The notes under the pieces were generated by a model. The model ran no database searches, was not told the DNA's origin, and saw only the letters and a program-made list of their open reading frames with translations. The position numbers were made by a program, and so were the translations under genes. Of a DNA stretch of 64,000 nt, positions 35,796-45,345 are shown one piece after another. This DNA is from Eubacterium sp. (GTDB lineage: Bacteria > Bacillota > Clostridia > Lachnospirales > Lachnospiraceae). Positions within the stretch are counted from its first letter, which is position 1. The number at the start of each line of letters is the position of its first letter. The DNA is taken from contig JAFZRN010000033.1 in NCBI GenBank assembly GCA_017619835.1, positions 1 to 64,000 of the forward strand, written 5' to 3'.

Positions 35796-36745
35796 GCTTC
35801 ACCTCCTACTATACGCGCAAGCTGTGAGCCGACCTCGATTGAGGGGTACTCTCTTATCGCGCTTACCATGCCGCTCCTCGGAGCTGTGATTATCTCCTGG
35901 TCAGAACCCGTAAGCACATCGACAACCTTTCCGATCATCATGCCTGCGTCAACATATTCATGTATCTTTATATTCGGAATGAAGATTCCGCTGGTCTCTG
36001 AATTGATATAGGTAACCTGACTATCATATGCCACGTGAGGCTTTCTGACCTCAGCAACATCGCCGTCCCACATATCCATGAACTTCATCATGGCGAAGAT
36101 TCCATCAACAAGACGGTTTCCGTATTTCTGGCTTATACGGTAAGCACAGGTTGCTTCTGTAACACATGCTGCAACACCGCGCTTATTAAGCTCATAAACA
36201 AGACTTCCGTCCTTAACCTGGGTTGAAGGATGGATCCAGATCATATCGGTATTCAGCTTTGAAGCATAAGGCATGATCTTATCGACCACGTCATCATTCA
36301 TCCTTATCTGAAGTATCTCATCAAGATAAAGGTTGCTTCCGTGAACATCAAGGCAGAACTCCGTCTTAGGACCGTCAGCACTGCTGATGATGTCATCGAT
36401 AAGGCAGCTTGCGGCATATTCGCCGATGGCTCCGCTCTTAGCTCCCGGGAAAAGCTCGTTCATATCAAGCTCCGAACCCGGAATCTCTCTTGTCTTAGCT
36501 TCCATTGCAAGCGGGTTGATCGCAGGATAGATATCCACGATTCCCTTCAGGCTCTTATAATCCTGTTTGATCCTTCTTATTACTTCGTAGCATACGAACT
36601 GGCCCTGCAGCTCGTCCCCGTATATTCCGGAAACAAGAGCTATACGTCTCTCATTTCCCGTGAGGACATCAGGCTGGAGCCTGTTCTTCTTAATCTTAAG
36701 GACCTCATTTACCATGAGGTTGACCCTTGCTATCGTCTCAATCAT
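35792..36745 (-). CDS. AstE/AspA-fold protein, His-to-Tyr in metal motif (copy 2)
   Basis: 317 residues. The metal motif reads YGDE (SGIYGDELQGQ) instead of HGDE, while the second motif CLDVHGS retains its histidine. YPAINPLAM, LDMNELFPG and the C-terminal swivelling beta domain (IITAPRSGMVSAI) are typical. Adjacent to and translationally coupled with copy 1, and 22 bases after recN; both have drifted from housekeeping AstE. A deacylase role is likely only if Tyr can replace the ligand. Not assigned to a pathway. Confidence 0.86.
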   Translation of the reverse strand: MIETIARVNLMVNEVLKIKKNRLQPDVLTGNERRIALVSGIYGDELQGQFVCYEVIRRIKQDYKSLKGIVDIYPAINPLAMEAKTREIPGSELDMNELFPGAKSGAIGEYAASCLIDDIISSADGPKTEFCLDVHGSNLYLDEILQIRMNDDVVDKIMPYASKLNTDMIWIHPSTQVKDGSLVYELNKRGVAACVTEATCAYRISQKYGNRLVDGIFAMMKFMDMWDGDVAEVRKPHVAYDSQVTYINSETSGIFIPNIKIHEYVDAGMMIGKVVDVLTGSDQEIITAPRSGMVSAIREYPSIEVGSQLARIVGGEA

Positions 36746-36767
36746 TGTAATCCCCTATCATTTATAG

Positions 36768-38423
36768 TCACATTTTGTCGAGCATCTCCCGGGCTGCCTG
36801 CATGATGCTGTCGGTCACATTCTCACCACCCAGCAGTCTTGCCAGCTCTTTGACGCGCCCATCAGCGTCAAGCCTTCTTATGCCCGTGATCGTTTTCTTA
36901 TCTATAACTTCTTTTTCAATGACAAATGCTTCGTCTGCGAGAGCTGCTATCTGAGGAAGGTGCGTTATCGCGATCACCTGCCTCTTCTCTCCCAGTTTAT
37001 GCATCATCCGTCCGACCTTTTCGGCCGTGATTCCGCTGATACCGACATCAATCTCATCGAAAATGAGTGTCGGCGTATCATCAGCCTCGGATACTACTGA
37101 CTTGATTGCAAGCATGATTCGAGAAAGCTCACCGCCCGATGCGGTATCCACAAGAGGCTTCATATCTTCGCCCACATTTGTGGAAATGATGAACTCGGCC
37201 TTATCTGCTCCGTTAGCCCCTGGCTCAACTTCTTCAAATACCATGTCGAACCTGACATCATTAAAGTTAAGCTCTTTCATCGCATCGGATATATCACCGC
37301 AGAGCTTCTTTGCAGTCTTCTTTCTGGCTGCGGTCAGAACCGCCGACTTATCTTTAAGACTCTTATATAGCTCTTCCTTCTTTTTTATAAGTCCGGCAAC
37401 TATCTCATCATATGATGCGAGCTCCTCTTCCTCTTTCTTAAGCTCTTCGCAGGAATTGAGGACATCCTCGATGGTCCTGCCATATCTTGACTTAAGAGTA
37501 TTGATCAGGTTCAGCCTCTCTTCGGTCTCGCGGAGAGTTTCAGGCTCGAACTCCATCTCAGAAGCATATTCGGAAAGCTGAGCTGCGAAGTCATTTGTCA
37601 GACCTTCAATATCCATAAGAAGCTTTACAAGTTCTTCGGCATCCTCATCCAGTTTAACAAGTCCCTGCATCACTCTGACAGCCTTCGATATCTCGCCCGA
37701 TGCGGATCTGTCCGAGGAAGAACCGACCAGTGTCTCAACCTCGCTCACAATCTCTGCTATCTCCTGCGCACTGCTTGCCTTTCTGTAGAGGCTTTCGAGA
37801 TCGTCGTCCTCACCCTTATGGAGCCTTGCGCTTTCGATGTCATTTATCTCATAACGGATATAGTCGAGGCGCTTTGCCCTGTCGATATCATCCATCTGAA
37901 GCTTATCGAGTTTTTCCGCCGTCTCGCGGTAATCATTATAGATTGACTTCACATCCGCCTTAAGCCCCGGAATCTCATCCGAGTAGCTGTCCACAAGTTC
38001 AAGATGCTTAGTTGCCTTAAGGAGCGTCCGCTGCTCATGCTGGGCATGAAGACTGATGAGGGTTTCGCTCACAGCACGAAGCTTGGCAAGTGTAACAGTC
38101 GAATCATTTATCCGGTTCACGGTGCGGCCGTTGGTGATCCTTCTCGATATCAGGACCTCGCCCTCCGGCGCATCTATCTCAAGTTCGGCAAGAGCCTTCT
38201 CGGTCGTTTCATCCACTAAAAAAACAAGCTCTACCAGCCCGTCCTTCGCACTGTCACGAAACAGCGAACTGTCAAAACGGCCACCGAGGCCGATCCCTAT
38301 AGAGCCTATAATGATGGATTTACCGGCACCTGTCTCGCCGGTAAGGATATTCAGGCCTTCACCAAAATCTATATCAAGCTCGTCGATCAGAGCCAGATTA
38401 ACAATGTGCAGATTAACTAGCAT
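36768..38423 (-). CDS. recN: DNA repair protein RecN
   Basis: About 551 residues; SMC-like ATPase for double-strand break repair. Walker A GETGAGKSIII in the N-terminal head, a coiled coil of moderate length, then the C-terminal head with LSRIMLAIKSV and Walker B PTLIFDEIDVGISG. ATG at 38423 follows GGGGG by five bases, overlapping the nadK end. The argR gene that often separates nadK and recN is absent. Confidence 0.97.
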   Translation of the reverse strand: MLVNLHIVNLALIDELDIDFGEGLNILTGETGAGKSIIIGSIGIGLGGRFDSSLFRDSAKDGLVELVFLVDETTEKALAELEIDAPEGEVLISRRITNGRTVNRINDSTVTLAKLRAVSETLISLHAQHEQRTLLKATKHLELVDSYSDEIPGLKADVKSIYNDYRETAEKLDKLQMDDIDRAKRLDYIRYEINDIESARLHKGEDDDLESLYRKASSAQEIAEIVSEVETLVGSSSDRSASGEISKAVRVMQGLVKLDEDAEELVKLLMDIEGLTNDFAAQLSEYASEMEFEPETLRETEERLNLINTLKSRYGRTIEDVLNSCEELKKEEEELASYDEIVAGLIKKKEELYKSLKDKSAVLTAARKKTAKKLCGDISDAMKELNFNDVRFDMVFEEVEPGANGADKAEFIISTNVGEDMKPLVDTASGGELSRIMLAIKSVVSEADDTPTLIFDEIDVGISGITAEKVGRMMHKLGEKRQVIAITHLPQIAALADEAFVIEKEVIDKKTITGIRRLDADGRVKELARLLGGENVTDSIMQAAREMLDKM

Positions 38424-38424
38424 T

Positions 38425-39303
38425 TCATCCCCCAAGCTTTTTCCTCAGAATCTCGTAAACGCTGACATTATCAAGCTTTACTACCGAAAATGTGTGCGAA
38501 GACGGTACTATCTCGACACTGCTGCCAACCTCCATATGGAAGGTTTCGGCACCATCAAAGGAAACCAGTCCGCTGCTGAGCGCGTCCTGTCTCTTCTTGA
38601 TAAGCCTGATCTCAATCTTATCTTCGGCACCGAAAATGACACTCCTTAAGGAAAGTGAATAAGGGGAAATGGGTGTCATCACCATCAGCTTTGCGTCGCC
38701 CTTTACGATGGGGCCGCCTGCCGAAAGATTATATCCGGTAGAACCTGTAGGAGTAGAGACGATTATACCGTCAGCCTCACAGGTATCAAAATGAATTCCG
38801 TTTACATATATCTCAACTGCTATGAGACGAAGCGCACTCTCTCTTGCGAGAACAATGTCATTGAGGGCGTGGGATATGGAGATATCTTCTATGTCTGCAG
38901 ATGAATCTCCGGACTTACCCGGAGCATTCCTTCTTACAGTACCCTGCAGCATCATGCGGTCTTCAACCGCATAGTCACCTGCAGCAAGTCTGTCGATAAC
39001 TTCATCCAGCTCTGCAACGGTTGCCTCTGTAAGGAATCCCACCGTTCCGAGATTGATCCCGATCACAGGAATATTTCTTCCGTTAAGGGCATGGGAAACA
39101 CGGAGCATGGTTCCGTCTCCACCCATAACCATGATCACATCAGTATCTTCAAAGCACTGCTCAAGTCCTTCGGACTGAAGCCCGGCATGAAGCTCGGCTT
39201 TATAGCCTTTATCCGTGATCAGCTTAAGGGCCATATTGGACCATCTCAGCTCCGGATCCTTGATCTCATTTGTAATTATCAAGAAATTCCTGCAGTTTTT
39301 CAT
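38425..39303 (-). CDS. nadK: NAD kinase
   Basis: 292 residues. The diphosphate-binding GGDGTML motif is followed by NLGTVGFLTEA, and STPTGSTGYNLSAGGPI is the second conserved loop. Phosphorylates NAD to NADP. Stop TGA lies two bases before the recN ATG. ATG at 39303. Confidence 0.97.
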   Translation of the reverse strand: MKNCRNFLIITNEIKDPELRWSNMALKLITDKGYKAELHAGLQSEGLEQCFEDTDVIMVMGGDGTMLRVSHALNGRNIPVIGINLGTVGFLTEATVAELDEVIDRLAAGDYAVEDRMMLQGTVRRNAPGKSGDSSADIEDISISHALNDIVLARESALRLIAVEIYVNGIHFDTCEADGIIVSTPTGSTGYNLSAGGPIVKGDAKLMVMTPISPYSLSLRSVIFGAEDKIEIRLIKKRQDALSSGLVSFDGAETFHMEVGSSVEIVPSSHTFSVVKLDNVSVYEILRKKLGG

Positions 39304-39321
39304 AAATCACCCAGCACAAAG

Positions 39322-40170
39322 TTATGCTTTATCCAAAGTCATATGACTCTCTTCCACAAGCTTCGTCACATACCCATTATCGTACTCATCCTTGGACGCG
39401 TCAAGCAACACTTTGTCATCTTGCGCAACTTTTTTCTCACACTTCCTTATATGCATGAGATACTCTATATTTCCTTCCGGTCCTTTCACGGGAGAAAAGG
39501 TAAGGCCCAGGATTTCGAAGCCATTTTCCTTAGTAAAATCAAGCACCTTTTCGATCACTTCAACGTGAGTGCTCTTCTCTCTTACGACGCCCTTCTTGCC
39601 GACCTTCTCGCGTCCGGCTTCGAACTGGGGCTTGATAAGGCAGACCACCTCGGCGTCATCCGTAAGAAGCTCCCTTAATGGGGGCAGGACCATGGATAAA
39701 GAAATGAATGAAACATCCACGGACGCAAACTCAATCTTATCATCTATATCTTCAGGCTTCACGTAACGGATGTTGGTCTTTTCCATGCATACGACACGCT
39801 CATCATTTCTGAGACTCCAAGCCAGCTGGCCGTGCCCCACGTCGACGCTGTAAACCTTAACGGCGCCATTTTGCAGCATGCAGTCTGTAAAGCCACCTGT
39901 GGAAGCCCCGACATCCATGCAGACCTTTCCGGTAAGCTCAATAGGGAAAACCTTCATGGCTTTCTCAAGCTTCAGGCCGCCGCGGCTCACATACTGGAGC
40001 GTCTTGCCGCGAACCTCGATCCCGGCCGTCTCCGCAAATGTGCTTCCTGCTTTATCTTCTTTTTCACCATCGACATAAACTATGCCGGACATAATGATGG
40101 CCTTGGCCTTCTCCCTAGAAGCCGCCAGACCCTTCTCAACCAGCAATACGTCGAGCCTTTTTTTACTCAT
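39322..40170 (-). CDS. tlyA: TlyA-type rRNA 2'-O-methyltransferase
   Basis: 282 residues. N-terminal S4 RNA-binding domain (RLDVLLVEKGLAASREKAKAIIMSG) and a RrmJ/FtsJ methyltransferase domain with the SAM motif DVGASTGGFTDCMLQNGA and DVSFISLSMVLPPL. Methylates rRNA cytidines in characterised species. Start overlaps the dxs end by eight bases. Confidence 0.95.
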   Translation of the reverse strand: MSKKRLDVLLVEKGLAASREKAKAIIMSGIVYVDGEKEDKAGSTFAETAGIEVRGKTLQYVSRGGLKLEKAMKVFPIELTGKVCMDVGASTGGFTDCMLQNGAVKVYSVDVGHGQLAWSLRNDERVVCMEKTNIRYVKPEDIDDKIEFASVDVSFISLSMVLPPLRELLTDDAEVVCLIKPQFEAGREKVGKKGVVREKSTHVEVIEKVLDFTKENGFEILGLTFSPVKGPEGNIEYLMHIRKCEKKVAQDDKVLLDASKDEYDNGYVTKLVEESHMTLDKA

Positions 40171-42055
40171 TTATATTCTCCGCTATCTTACGATAGATAC
40201 TCTCTTCATCCAGCCCGAGGGCTTCTCTCAGTCTCCTCACGCTGCCGTGACGGACTGTCTCTTCCTCGATACAGAAATGCAGCAGCTTCGCCGTACTGCC
40301 GAGGCGGGCCATTTCATATCCGACTGCCTCGCCGACGCTGCCTCTCTCGATCGACTCCTCGATCACAGCCACAACATCAAAGTCACGCACTGTCTCCTGA
40401 ATCCTCTCGGTATCGATCGGGTTGATAAACCTCACATTCACAACCTGCGGCTCGTAGCCCTTATCTGCCTTGATCCTGTCTCTGATATTCACTGCCGTTT
40501 CCAGCATATTTCCGACTGCAAATATCGCAAGGCGTTTGCAGCTCACCTCGCCCACCTGCGAGCTGAAGTTTATGACCTCGGACCTTCCCTGAATGAACTG
40601 AACATTCTTATCATCCAGTCCCCTATAAGCAACACCCTTCGGGTACTTGATCGCAATCGGCCCGTCAAAGCCAACCGCAAAATCCATAGCCTCCTCAAGC
40701 TCCTTCGCGCCCTTTGGTGCGATGACCGTAAGGTTCGGGATACTCCTCAGGTAAGCCGTATCGTATATTCCGTTATGGGTCTCTCCGTCCTCTCCGACGA
40801 TTCCGGAGCGGTCGATCATCATGATCACATGCAGCTTCTGCAGGCACACATCGTGAAGCAGCTGGTCGTAGCCTCTCTGGACGAACGAGCTGTAGATCGC
40901 AACGAAGGGGATCAGTCCGCCCTTTGCGAGTCCTGCCGCAAATGTGATCGCGTGCTGCTCCGCGATCCCGACATCAAAGGTCCTGTCCGGATAGAACTTC
41001 TGGAATGCCCTGACTCCGGTTCCTCTGGACATGGCCGCGGTGATCGCAACAATATCTTTATTCTTCTGCCCCAGCTCAACCAGCTTCTGCGAGAAAACAT
41101 CTGTGTAGCTCGGGCCGCTCTTCTTACTCTTCGAATGACCTGTCGTAATGTCAAATGGCCCGACTCCGTGAAAATGCTCCGGATATCTCTCCGCGATCTT
41201 ATAGCCCTTACCCTTCACGGTCTTGATATGAACGATGACCGGTCTGTTCAGGCTGAAAGCATCCTCGAAAATCTCCGTCATGGAATCGATGTCGTGCCCG
41301 TCGATCGGTCCGACATAGGTAATGCCCATATCACCGAAAATGGTTCCGGGCACGAGAAGGTTCTTAATGGAGTCCTTAGACTTCTTGATACCCTTGGCCA
41401 TCTTGTAACCTACGCTCGGTATGTCGAGGAGGGCATTTTCAACATTAGACTTAAGTTCATTATATGATTTACCAACTCTGAAGCGGCTCAGACTGCTGGA
41501 AAGGCCGCCCACATTCTGGGAAATTGACATTTCATTATCATTCAGCACGATAAGGCATCCCGACTTCAGAAGTGAAAGCTGATCAAGAGCCTCAAATACC
41601 ATGCCGCCTGTCATGGAGCCGTCGCCGATAACTACGGCTATCCTCTCGTTCGTACCCTTAAGGTCGCGCGCCTTTGCTAGTCCCAGTGCAGCAGAAATAG
41701 AGGTCGAACTGTGGCCCGTGTCAAATGCGTCCGAAGCCGATTCAGCCGCCTTGGGGAAACCGCTCAGTCCCCCGAACTGCCTCAGCTTGTAGAATTCATT
41801 TTTCCTGCCCGTAAGAATCTTATGAGTGTAGGACTGATGTCCCACATCGAAGATGATCTTATCTTCGGGAAGATTCATGCATCTGTGAAGTGCCATCGTG
41901 AGCTCGACCGCACCGAGATTTGAGGCAAGATGTCCGCCGGTCTTACTCACATTTTCAAGGATAAATCCCCTGATCTCCTGGGCAAGCTCCGGAAGAAGTG
42001 CCTCATCTATCTTCTTTATGTCATTTTCCTTTTCAATCTTATCAAGTAAACTCAC
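40163..42055 (-). CDS. dxs: 1-deoxy-D-xylulose-5-phosphate synthase
   Basis: 630 residues; first step of the MEP isoprenoid pathway. ThDP motif GDGSMTGGM ... NDNEMSIS, GHQSYTHKILTGR, and DIGIAEQHAITFAAGLA-type DVGIAEQHAITFAAG in the transketolase-like second domain. Full length. Next to ispA, giving a compact isoprenoid pair. Confidence 0.98.
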   Translation of the reverse strand: MSLLDKIEKENDIKKIDEALLPELAQEIRGFILENVSKTGGHLASNLGAVELTMALHRCMNLPEDKIIFDVGHQSYTHKILTGRKNEFYKLRQFGGLSGFPKAAESASDAFDTGHSSTSISAALGLAKARDLKGTNERIAVVIGDGSMTGGMVFEALDQLSLLKSGCLIVLNDNEMSISQNVGGLSSSLSRFRVGKSYNELKSNVENALLDIPSVGYKMAKGIKKSKDSIKNLLVPGTIFGDMGITYVGPIDGHDIDSMTEIFEDAFSLNRPVIVHIKTVKGKGYKIAERYPEHFHGVGPFDITTGHSKSKKSGPSYTDVFSQKLVELGQKNKDIVAITAAMSRGTGVRAFQKFYPDRTFDVGIAEQHAITFAAGLAKGGLIPFVAIYSSFVQRGYDQLLHDVCLQKLHVIMMIDRSGIVGEDGETHNGIYDTAYLRSIPNLTVIAPKGAKELEEAMDFAVGFDGPIAIKYPKGVAYRGLDDKNVQFIQGRSEVINFSSQVGEVSCKRLAIFAVGNMLETAVNIRDRIKADKGYEPQVVNVRFINPIDTERIQETVRDFDVVAVIEESIERGSVGEAVGYEMARLGSTAKLLHFCIEEETVRHGSVRRLREALGLDEESIYRKIAENINE

Positions 42056-42082
42056 AATATTTTCCTTTTCTCGTCGGGTGCC

Positions 42083-43069
42083 CTACTTCTCTCGTCCCAC
42101 CATCATCATAACAAGTTCGGTAAGCATATTCCGCCACTCATTCTGCGGCAGCACATCACATATGATCCTTACCGCCTCTTCCGACTTATCCTTCACAAAC
42201 TTCCTGCTCTCTTCAATTCCGTATTGAGAGACAAATGTGTTCTTATCATTTCTCTCATCCTGATGAACTTCCTTACCCAGCTTCTCGGCATCACCGACTG
42301 CATCAAGGATATCATCCTGAACCTGGAAGGCAAGTCCGATTGCACGCCCCGCCTCCTGAAGCTTTATGACTGTATCATCACCAGCCCCCGCAAGAGTTGC
42401 ACCGATCATAAGCGGCGCCTCTATCAGAGCCGAAGTCTTCTTCTCATAAATGTAATCCCGCTCTTCGTTCGTAATCCTCTTTCCGGATAATTCCACATCC
42501 AGTCCCTGTCCGCCTAGCATACCATTTATTCCGGTCTTTCCAGCAAGGATCTGAAGAGCCTTGAAGTAATCTTTTGAAATATCAGCCGAGTTGCTGATAC
42601 TGCTTCCCGACTCATTAGAGACTTTCTCATATGCCTTAAGAGCAGTCTCATAGGCGAAGTTCAGCAGCGCATCGCCTGCAAGTATCGCAGTGGACTCATC
42701 AAACTGAACATGAACCGTCGGGCGCCCTCTTCTCATGGTATCATTATCCAGCGCCGGTAAGTCATCATGTATAAGTGAATGCGTGTGGATCATCTCAAGC
42801 GCAGCTGCAAAAACCTCAACCACGGAGTCACCAGCTGCATTATTAGCCCCTGCAACACTTGCTTCATCTGAAGCATCACTGCCGGATTCCTTCGACGCAT
42901 TATATGCAAGCAGCATGAGTGTCGGACGTATCCTCTTTCCTCCTGCCGTCATCGCATAATTCATCGCCTCAGCTATATGTGAGGGATAAGACGTTGCATC
43001 GGGAAGATGATCCTTGATAAATCCTTCTATGTAGTTTTGCAACTCATTTAAAGTATTAATCGTTTTCAT
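42083..43069 (-). CDS. ispA: Polyprenyl (farnesyl) diphosphate synthase
   Basis: 328 residues; head-to-tail condensation of IPP units. First Asp-rich motif LIHDDLPALDND, then MRRGRPTVH, and second motif FQVQDDILDAVGD. Two polar low-complexity loops (about residues 57-80 and 150-163, rich in Ser, Ala, Asn and Asp) enlarge it over the usual ~295. Start overlaps the end of xseB by 14 bases. Confidence 0.95.
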   Translation of the reverse strand: MKTINTLNELQNYIEGFIKDHLPDATSYPSHIAEAMNYAMTAGGKRIRPTLMLLAYNASKESGSDASDEASVAGANNAAGDSVVEVFAAALEMIHTHSLIHDDLPALDNDTMRRGRPTVHVQFDESTAILAGDALLNFAYETALKAYEKVSNESGSSISNSADISKDYFKALQILAGKTGINGMLGGQGLDVELSGKRITNEERDYIYEKKTSALIEAPLMIGATLAGAGDDTVIKLQEAGRAIGLAFQVQDDILDAVGDAEKLGKEVHQDERNDKNTFVSQYGIEESRKFVKDKSEEAVRIICDVLPQNEWRNMLTELVMMMVGREK

Positions 43070-43265
43070 TAAGTATCTGGATTTCCTTCTCTACTCCCTC
43101 AAGGTTCTCCTTGCACTTTTCTGCAAGTTCAACACCCTCTTTATAGAGCGCCATGGAATCCTTCAGGGTAGTTCCTGATTTTGTAAGTTCTCCGTTTATC
43201 TCTTCGAGACGAGCCAGAGCTGTCTCTATATTGAATTCTTCATTTTTCTTCTTTGATTCTGCCAT
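43056..43265 (-). CDS. xseB: Exodeoxyribonuclease VII small subunit
   Basis: 69 residues, the usual size. Contains FNIETALARLEEINGELTKSG and SMALYKEGVELAEKC, typical of XseB. Twelve bases after xseA. Forms the ExoVII complex with it. Confidence 0.95.
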   Translation of the reverse strand: MAESKKKNEEFNIETALARLEEINGELTKSGTTLKDSMALYKEGVELAEKCKENLEGVEKEIQILNEND

Positions 43266-43277
43266 AATTATATCCTT

Positions 43278-44483
43278 TTAATCGCACGTAGCTGATATCA
43301 CGCCATCATGCATCGTGATATTCATCTTGTCACCCGGCTTTACATCCTTCACCGACCTGACAGGTTTCATATCTTTCGCCGACTTATCCAGCGCTTCAAC
43401 ATATCCATAACCACCCTTCAGCTTAGCCGTCGGAGAAAGTCCGTCGAGCCTTGCAATTGAAACCTCAAGCCGCCTTCTATAATCTATGATCCTGTTATTC
43501 ATCGTATTATGCAGGCTGTCAGTCAGGGTTGCAAGATACTGCTGCTTATCCCGAAGCATCTTCTCGGGACTCTTTCTCTCTATCTGAAGCTTGACTGAAT
43601 CAAGCCTTGATCTCAGCTCACGGATACGGTTCATCACGCCCCTGTCCAGAAGTTCACGCTGATTCCTCACTTCGCGAATGGTTGACATAACATCTGGAAT
43701 CGCTATCTCTGCAGCTGCCGATGGTGTCGGTGCTCTCTGGTCACATACGTAATCCGCGATCGTATTATCTACCTCATGTCCGGTACCGGATATGATAGGC
43801 GTCTCAGCCTCGTAAATGGCTCTTGCAACTATCTCTTCATTAAAGGCCCATAGGTCCTCGATGGAGCCTCCTCCTCGTCCGATGATTATCGTATCGACTC
43901 CCATGGAGTCAAGCTTCTTTATTCCTCTAACGATTGTCTCGGCAGCGCCCTCTCCCTGCACCTTCGCAGGATACAGGATTAGCTGCACATAAGGATTACG
44001 ACGCTTTGCTATATTCATGATATCCTGGATCGCAGCACCCGTACTGGCAGTTACAATCCCGACTGTCTTCGGGAATTTAGGAATCTCCTTCTTATGCTCG
44101 AAATCAAAGAGTCCCTCTTCATTCAGCCTTTCCTTCAGCTTTTCATATTCAGCAAAAAGCTTGCCCTTCGTATCCTCATCCTGGACAATCTTTCTTGCAT
44201 AGAGCTGATAGCGTCCGTCACGTTCATAAACGTCAACTCCGCCCTGAACATAAACGCTCTGGCCATCCTCCAAGCGAAACTTGAGGCCGGCCGTGACATT
44301 TCCCTTAAACATAACACAAGGCATGGAACCGGTCTCGTCCTTCAGAGAGAAGTAGATATGGCCCATGCTGTGGTATTTGCAATTCGACACCTCGCCCTTG
44401 ATAACAAGGTTCTTAAGAAGGTAGTCGCTCGATATTAAATTCTTGATGTAGGTATTGATCTGACCTACGGTGTAGTATTTCAT
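43278..44483 (-). CDS. xseA: Exodeoxyribonuclease VII large subunit
   Basis: 401 residues. N-terminal OB fold (YTVGQINTYIKNLI, VIKGEVSNCKYHSMGHIYF) and catalytic core with GIVTASTGAAIQDI, IIGRGGGSIEDLWAFNEE and SGTGHEVDNTIADYVCDQRAPTPSAAAE, cited in segments. Start overlaps the nusB stop as ATGA. Confidence 0.97.
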   Translation of the reverse strand: MKYYTVGQINTYIKNLISSDYLLKNLVIKGEVSNCKYHSMGHIYFSLKDETGSMPCVMFKGNVTAGLKFRLEDGQSVYVQGGVDVYERDGRYQLYARKIVQDEDTKGKLFAEYEKLKERLNEEGLFDFEHKKEIPKFPKTVGIVTASTGAAIQDIMNIAKRRNPYVQLILYPAKVQGEGAAETIVRGIKKLDSMGVDTIIIGRGGGSIEDLWAFNEEIVARAIYEAETPIISGTGHEVDNTIADYVCDQRAPTPSAAAEIAIPDVMSTIREVRNQRELLDRGVMNRIRELRSRLDSVKLQIERKSPEKMLRDKQQYLATLTDSLHNTMNNRIIDYRRRLEVSIARLDGLSPTAKLKGGYGYVEALDKSAKDMKPVRSVKDVKPGDKMNITMHDGVISATCD

Positions 44484-44878
44484 ATCACAAGTCCTGATAA
44501 TACGCCATTGATAAAGGCAGGCGCCTTGTCGGTTCCGTACTGCTTCGCGAGCTCGATCGCTTCGTTCAGCGCAACCTTGTCGGGCACGTCAACATCGAAG
44601 CTTATCTCGTAAACCGCAACCCTTAGGATTGCAAGCTCGGTCTTGCCGATACGTGATATCTTCCAGCTCTTGCTGTGCTTCTCGATGGTTTCGTCGATGG
44701 CCGCAAGGTTCTCGGTGATCCCGCTGACCTTGGCATCTATGTAAGCCTTCTCCTCTTCGGTCGGCTCAGCTTCCGCCTCGAAGCTGTCCTCGTAATCCAC
44801 CTCCGGCAGGCTGCCGTCATTAAAAGGAAGCTGGAACACTTTCTTGAATACAATTTCTCTAAGTTCGTGTCTTGTCAT
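44480..44878 (-). CDS. nusB: Transcription antitermination factor NusB
   Basis: 132 residues, all-helical RNA-binding factor for rRNA antitermination. RHELREIVFKKVFQL at the N-terminus and the conserved DVPDKVALNEAIELAKQYG and APAFINGVLSGL near the end. Three bases after the Asp23 gene. Confidence 0.96.
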   Translation of the reverse strand: MTRHELREIVFKKVFQLPFNDGSLPEVDYEDSFEAEAEPTEEEKAYIDAKVSGITENLAAIDETIEKHSKSWKISRIGKTELAILRVAVYEISFDVDVPDKVALNEAIELAKQYGTDKAPAFINGVLSGLVI

Positions 44879-44881
44879 AAT

Positions 44882-45262
44882 CTATTCCTTAAAATCAATG
44901 CTCGAAACCTTGACATTTACAACCGAGCACTCAAGTCCGGTCATGGTGAGCAGCGACTGCTTAACCTTCTCCTGGATATTCTTCGAAACCTCAACGATGT
45001 TGTAGCCGTACTTGATCTCAACGGATACATCAACGCTCACGCTGTCCTCGCCATAGGTCACACGGATACCCTTCGAAAGATTATTCTTTCCAAGCTTGGA
45101 AATGATTTCTCTCGTGATATCTCCCGTAAGCTTCGATACGCCGTCAACCTCGGTAACTGCAAGGCCTACTATACTGGAAACCACATCATCAGCTATCTGG
45201 ATGATCTCGTCGCCATTTTCTTCACTGATCGTATATTTGCTATCTTTAACTGCTTCCGCCAT
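44882..45262 (-). CDS. Asp23/Gls24 family envelope stress protein
   Basis: 126 residues (DUF322). VSSIVGLAVTEVDGVSKL and GIRVTYGEDSVSVDVSVEIKYGYNI are typical. Related proteins scaffold at the membrane under cell-envelope stress. First gene of the run through nusB to purL, with an extended -10 upstream. Confidence 0.94.
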   Translation of the reverse strand: MAEAVKDSKYTISEENGDEIIQIADDVVSSIVGLAVTEVDGVSKLTGDITREIISKLGKNNLSKGIRVTYGEDSVSVDVSVEIKYGYNIVEVSKNIQEKVKQSLLTMTGLECSVVNVKVSSIDFKE

Positions 45263-45296
45263 GGTTGTCCCTCCCTTATTAAAATCACAACAAAAT

Positions 45297-45302
45297 ATTA
45301 TA
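45297..45302 (-). promoter_or_regulatory. Extended -10 of the Asp23-to-purL operon
   Basis: Minus strand TGA then perfect TATAAT, about 35 bases before the Asp23 ATG; a GTGTGA lies at -35 distance. It is the only good promoter seen for the following twelve genes. Confidence 0.55.
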
Positions 45303-45345
45303 TCACAAAATGCAGTTAATCACACCATAATTATTTGCTTTTATA

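Noticed and set aside
40082-41467. A 461-codon plus-strand open frame opposite dxs and tlyA
   Set aside because: No family resemblance, no ribosome site, and it lies wholly opposite conserved genes; an antisense shadow.
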